From Carya illinoinensis (Eukaryota; Streptophyta; Magnoliopsida; Fagales; Juglandaceae): DNA of 64,000 nt. Under the pieces are notes generated by a model. The model worked only from the letters and a program-made list of their open reading frames with translations. It was not told where the DNA came from and did not search any database. The stretch spans positions 33,354,754 to 33,418,753 of the forward strand of contig NC_056765.1 in NCBI RefSeq assembly GCF_018687715.1, in the 5' to 3' direction. This document shows positions 62,759 to 64,000 of this stretch, piece after piece; position 1 is the first letter of the stretch, and each line of letters opens with the position of its first letter. Made by a program: the position numbers and the translations under genes.

Positions 62759-62939
62759 TAAAGGTCTAGCTACCATCAGATTAGAGTTTATCTCGAGGAC
62801 ATCCCAAAGACAGCTTTTAGAACCCATGAAGGACATTATGAATTCTTGGCCATGCCCTTTGGATTGACCAACGCATCTTCTACCTTTCGAAGCCACATGA
62901 ACCAAATATTTAACCCATTTTTTAGAAAATCCCTCTTGG

Positions 62940-62941
<2 letters not shown>

Positions 62942-62989
<48 letters not shown>
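62942..62989 (+). repeat. Poly-T run of 48 bases inside gypsy reverse transcriptase
   Basis: Pure T tract between the codons for SLLVF and [12 protein letters not shown], exactly where the reverse transcriptase active site (F-x-D-D-I-L-V-Y-S in this family) would be. The aspartate codons are lost or changed. Confidence 0.9.
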
Positions 62990-62992
<3 letters not shown>

Positions 62993-63673
62993 GCATTCTA
63001 GTTTATAGCAAGTCCAAAGTTGAGCACGTCAACCATTTAAGAATTGTGTTAAAGACACTAAAACGGCACAAGCTCTTTGCTGAGAGATCTAAGTGTAGTT
63101 TTGGGTGTTCTGAAATATAATACCTCGGGCACTTAATTTCTAAGGAAGGAGTGAGGGCTGACCCAAAAAAATTGAATCCATACTTAACTAGCCTTTCCCA
63201 AAAAAATCTCAAATCCTTTCATGGTTTCCTAGGATTAACTAGATACTACAGAAAATTGATCTAGGGATATGGTCTTATAGCAGCACATTTAATTGCCCTC
63301 CTTAAGAAAAATTCATTTACATGGAATGAAACCATAAAAGAAGCCTTCTTAAACTTGAAAAAGGTTGTAACTAATCCCCATGCTTTGATTTTACCTAATT
63401 TACTCAACCTTTTATTATTTAATATGATGCTCATGGGTATGGAATTGGTGTTGTTCTTATGCAACAAATAAGGCCTATAGCTTACATGAATAAAGCAATT
63501 CATGGTAAGGCCCTTCAAATGTCAACCTATGAAAAAGAGTTGATGGCATTACTGCTGGCAGTAAAGAAGTGGAAATCCTATGTGTTGGGCAATCATTTAA
63601 GGTACAAATAGATCACCAAAGTCTTAAGTACCTCCTGGAGTAGAAAGTTGGAACTCCCGTACAGCAGCGTTGG

Positions 63674-63895
63674 TTGACTAAATTACTTGGATATGATTCC
63701 CAAGTTGAGTATAGAAAGGGGAATGAGGATTATGTGGTTGATGCCTTGTCCCGGAAGGAAGAGAAGTCGATAGGGAGTCTAACAACCCTATCCACACCTA
63801 CAGCTCCATGGACCACGGATCTTATAGCTTCATACAACAATGATGCCAAGGCTAAAAAACTATTACAAGCCTATGAGACAACAAATCTAAATTAG
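63674..63895 (+). pseudogene. Gypsy RNase H end and start of integrase linker
   Basis: Open stretch with KLLGYDSQVEYRKGNEDYVVDALSRKEE, the highly conserved end of gypsy RNase H before the integrase. Closed by a TAG at 63893-63895, after which the frame changes. Confidence 0.85.
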
Positions 63896-64000
63896 CAGAA
63901 GTATCAAGTGAAGGCAGGGTTGCTATTCTACAATAATAGACTCTATATAAGGAATTATCGACCGATTAAGAGCCAGATTTTACAGCTTGTCTGTAGTAGC

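Overview
The window is nuclear DNA from a flowering plant, a eudicot and probably a woody rosid (the lineage is a weak inference). The evidence is intron-rich genes with plastid transit peptides, plant-only families (IQM, LOG, PTC52-like Rieske oxygenase, CLD1-like hydrolase), AT-rich introns, CT/GA microsatellites, and plant copia, gypsy, LINE, hAT and Tourist-type elements.

Layout. 1-4450: a complete IQM-type calmodulin-binding protein gene (+), eight coding exons. 5931-11554: a complete PTC52-like Rieske monooxygenase gene (-), seven exons. About 12720-14431: the 5' part of a LINE. At 14430/14431 the LINE is joined to the last intron of the IQM gene, and the whole block IQM tail - PTC52 - LINE repeats. 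The second copy runs to about 34771. Its IQM tail (14431-15027 and 23771-24033) is a pseudogene split by an 8.7 kb copia element (15028-23770). The copia element is itself split by a 3.3 kb solo-LTR-like insertion (18378-21677). PTC52 copy 2 (25762-31362) is intact. An hAT-like insertion lies upstream of it, and the LINE there is full length but decayed (about 33050-38815).

After the duplication come single-copy genes: a glycosyltransferase-like type II membrane protein (39222-40901, +), a LONELY GUY cytokinin-activating enzyme gene (41769-45482, -, seven exons), a copia gag relic (about 47440-48470), and a chloroplast alpha/beta hydrolase of the chlorophyll dephytylase (CLD1) type (51294-60023, -, eight exons). 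A MITE (about 60290-60504) and a decayed gypsy element (60529 to the window end) follow.

Inferred order of events: LINE insertion; tandem duplication of about 11.1 kb with 2-bp microhomology; copia insertion in the spare IQM tail; solo-LTR insertion in the copia; hAT insertion near PTC52 copy 2. The most unusual item is intron 3 of both PTC52 copies. It gives a conserved reading frame only if spliced as an AT-AC intron with a U2-like ATAAGT donor. PTC52 and CLD1 both belong to plastid chlorophyll metabolism, and LOG makes active cytokinin. No operon-like organisation is visible, and joint function of the neighbours is not shown by the sequence.
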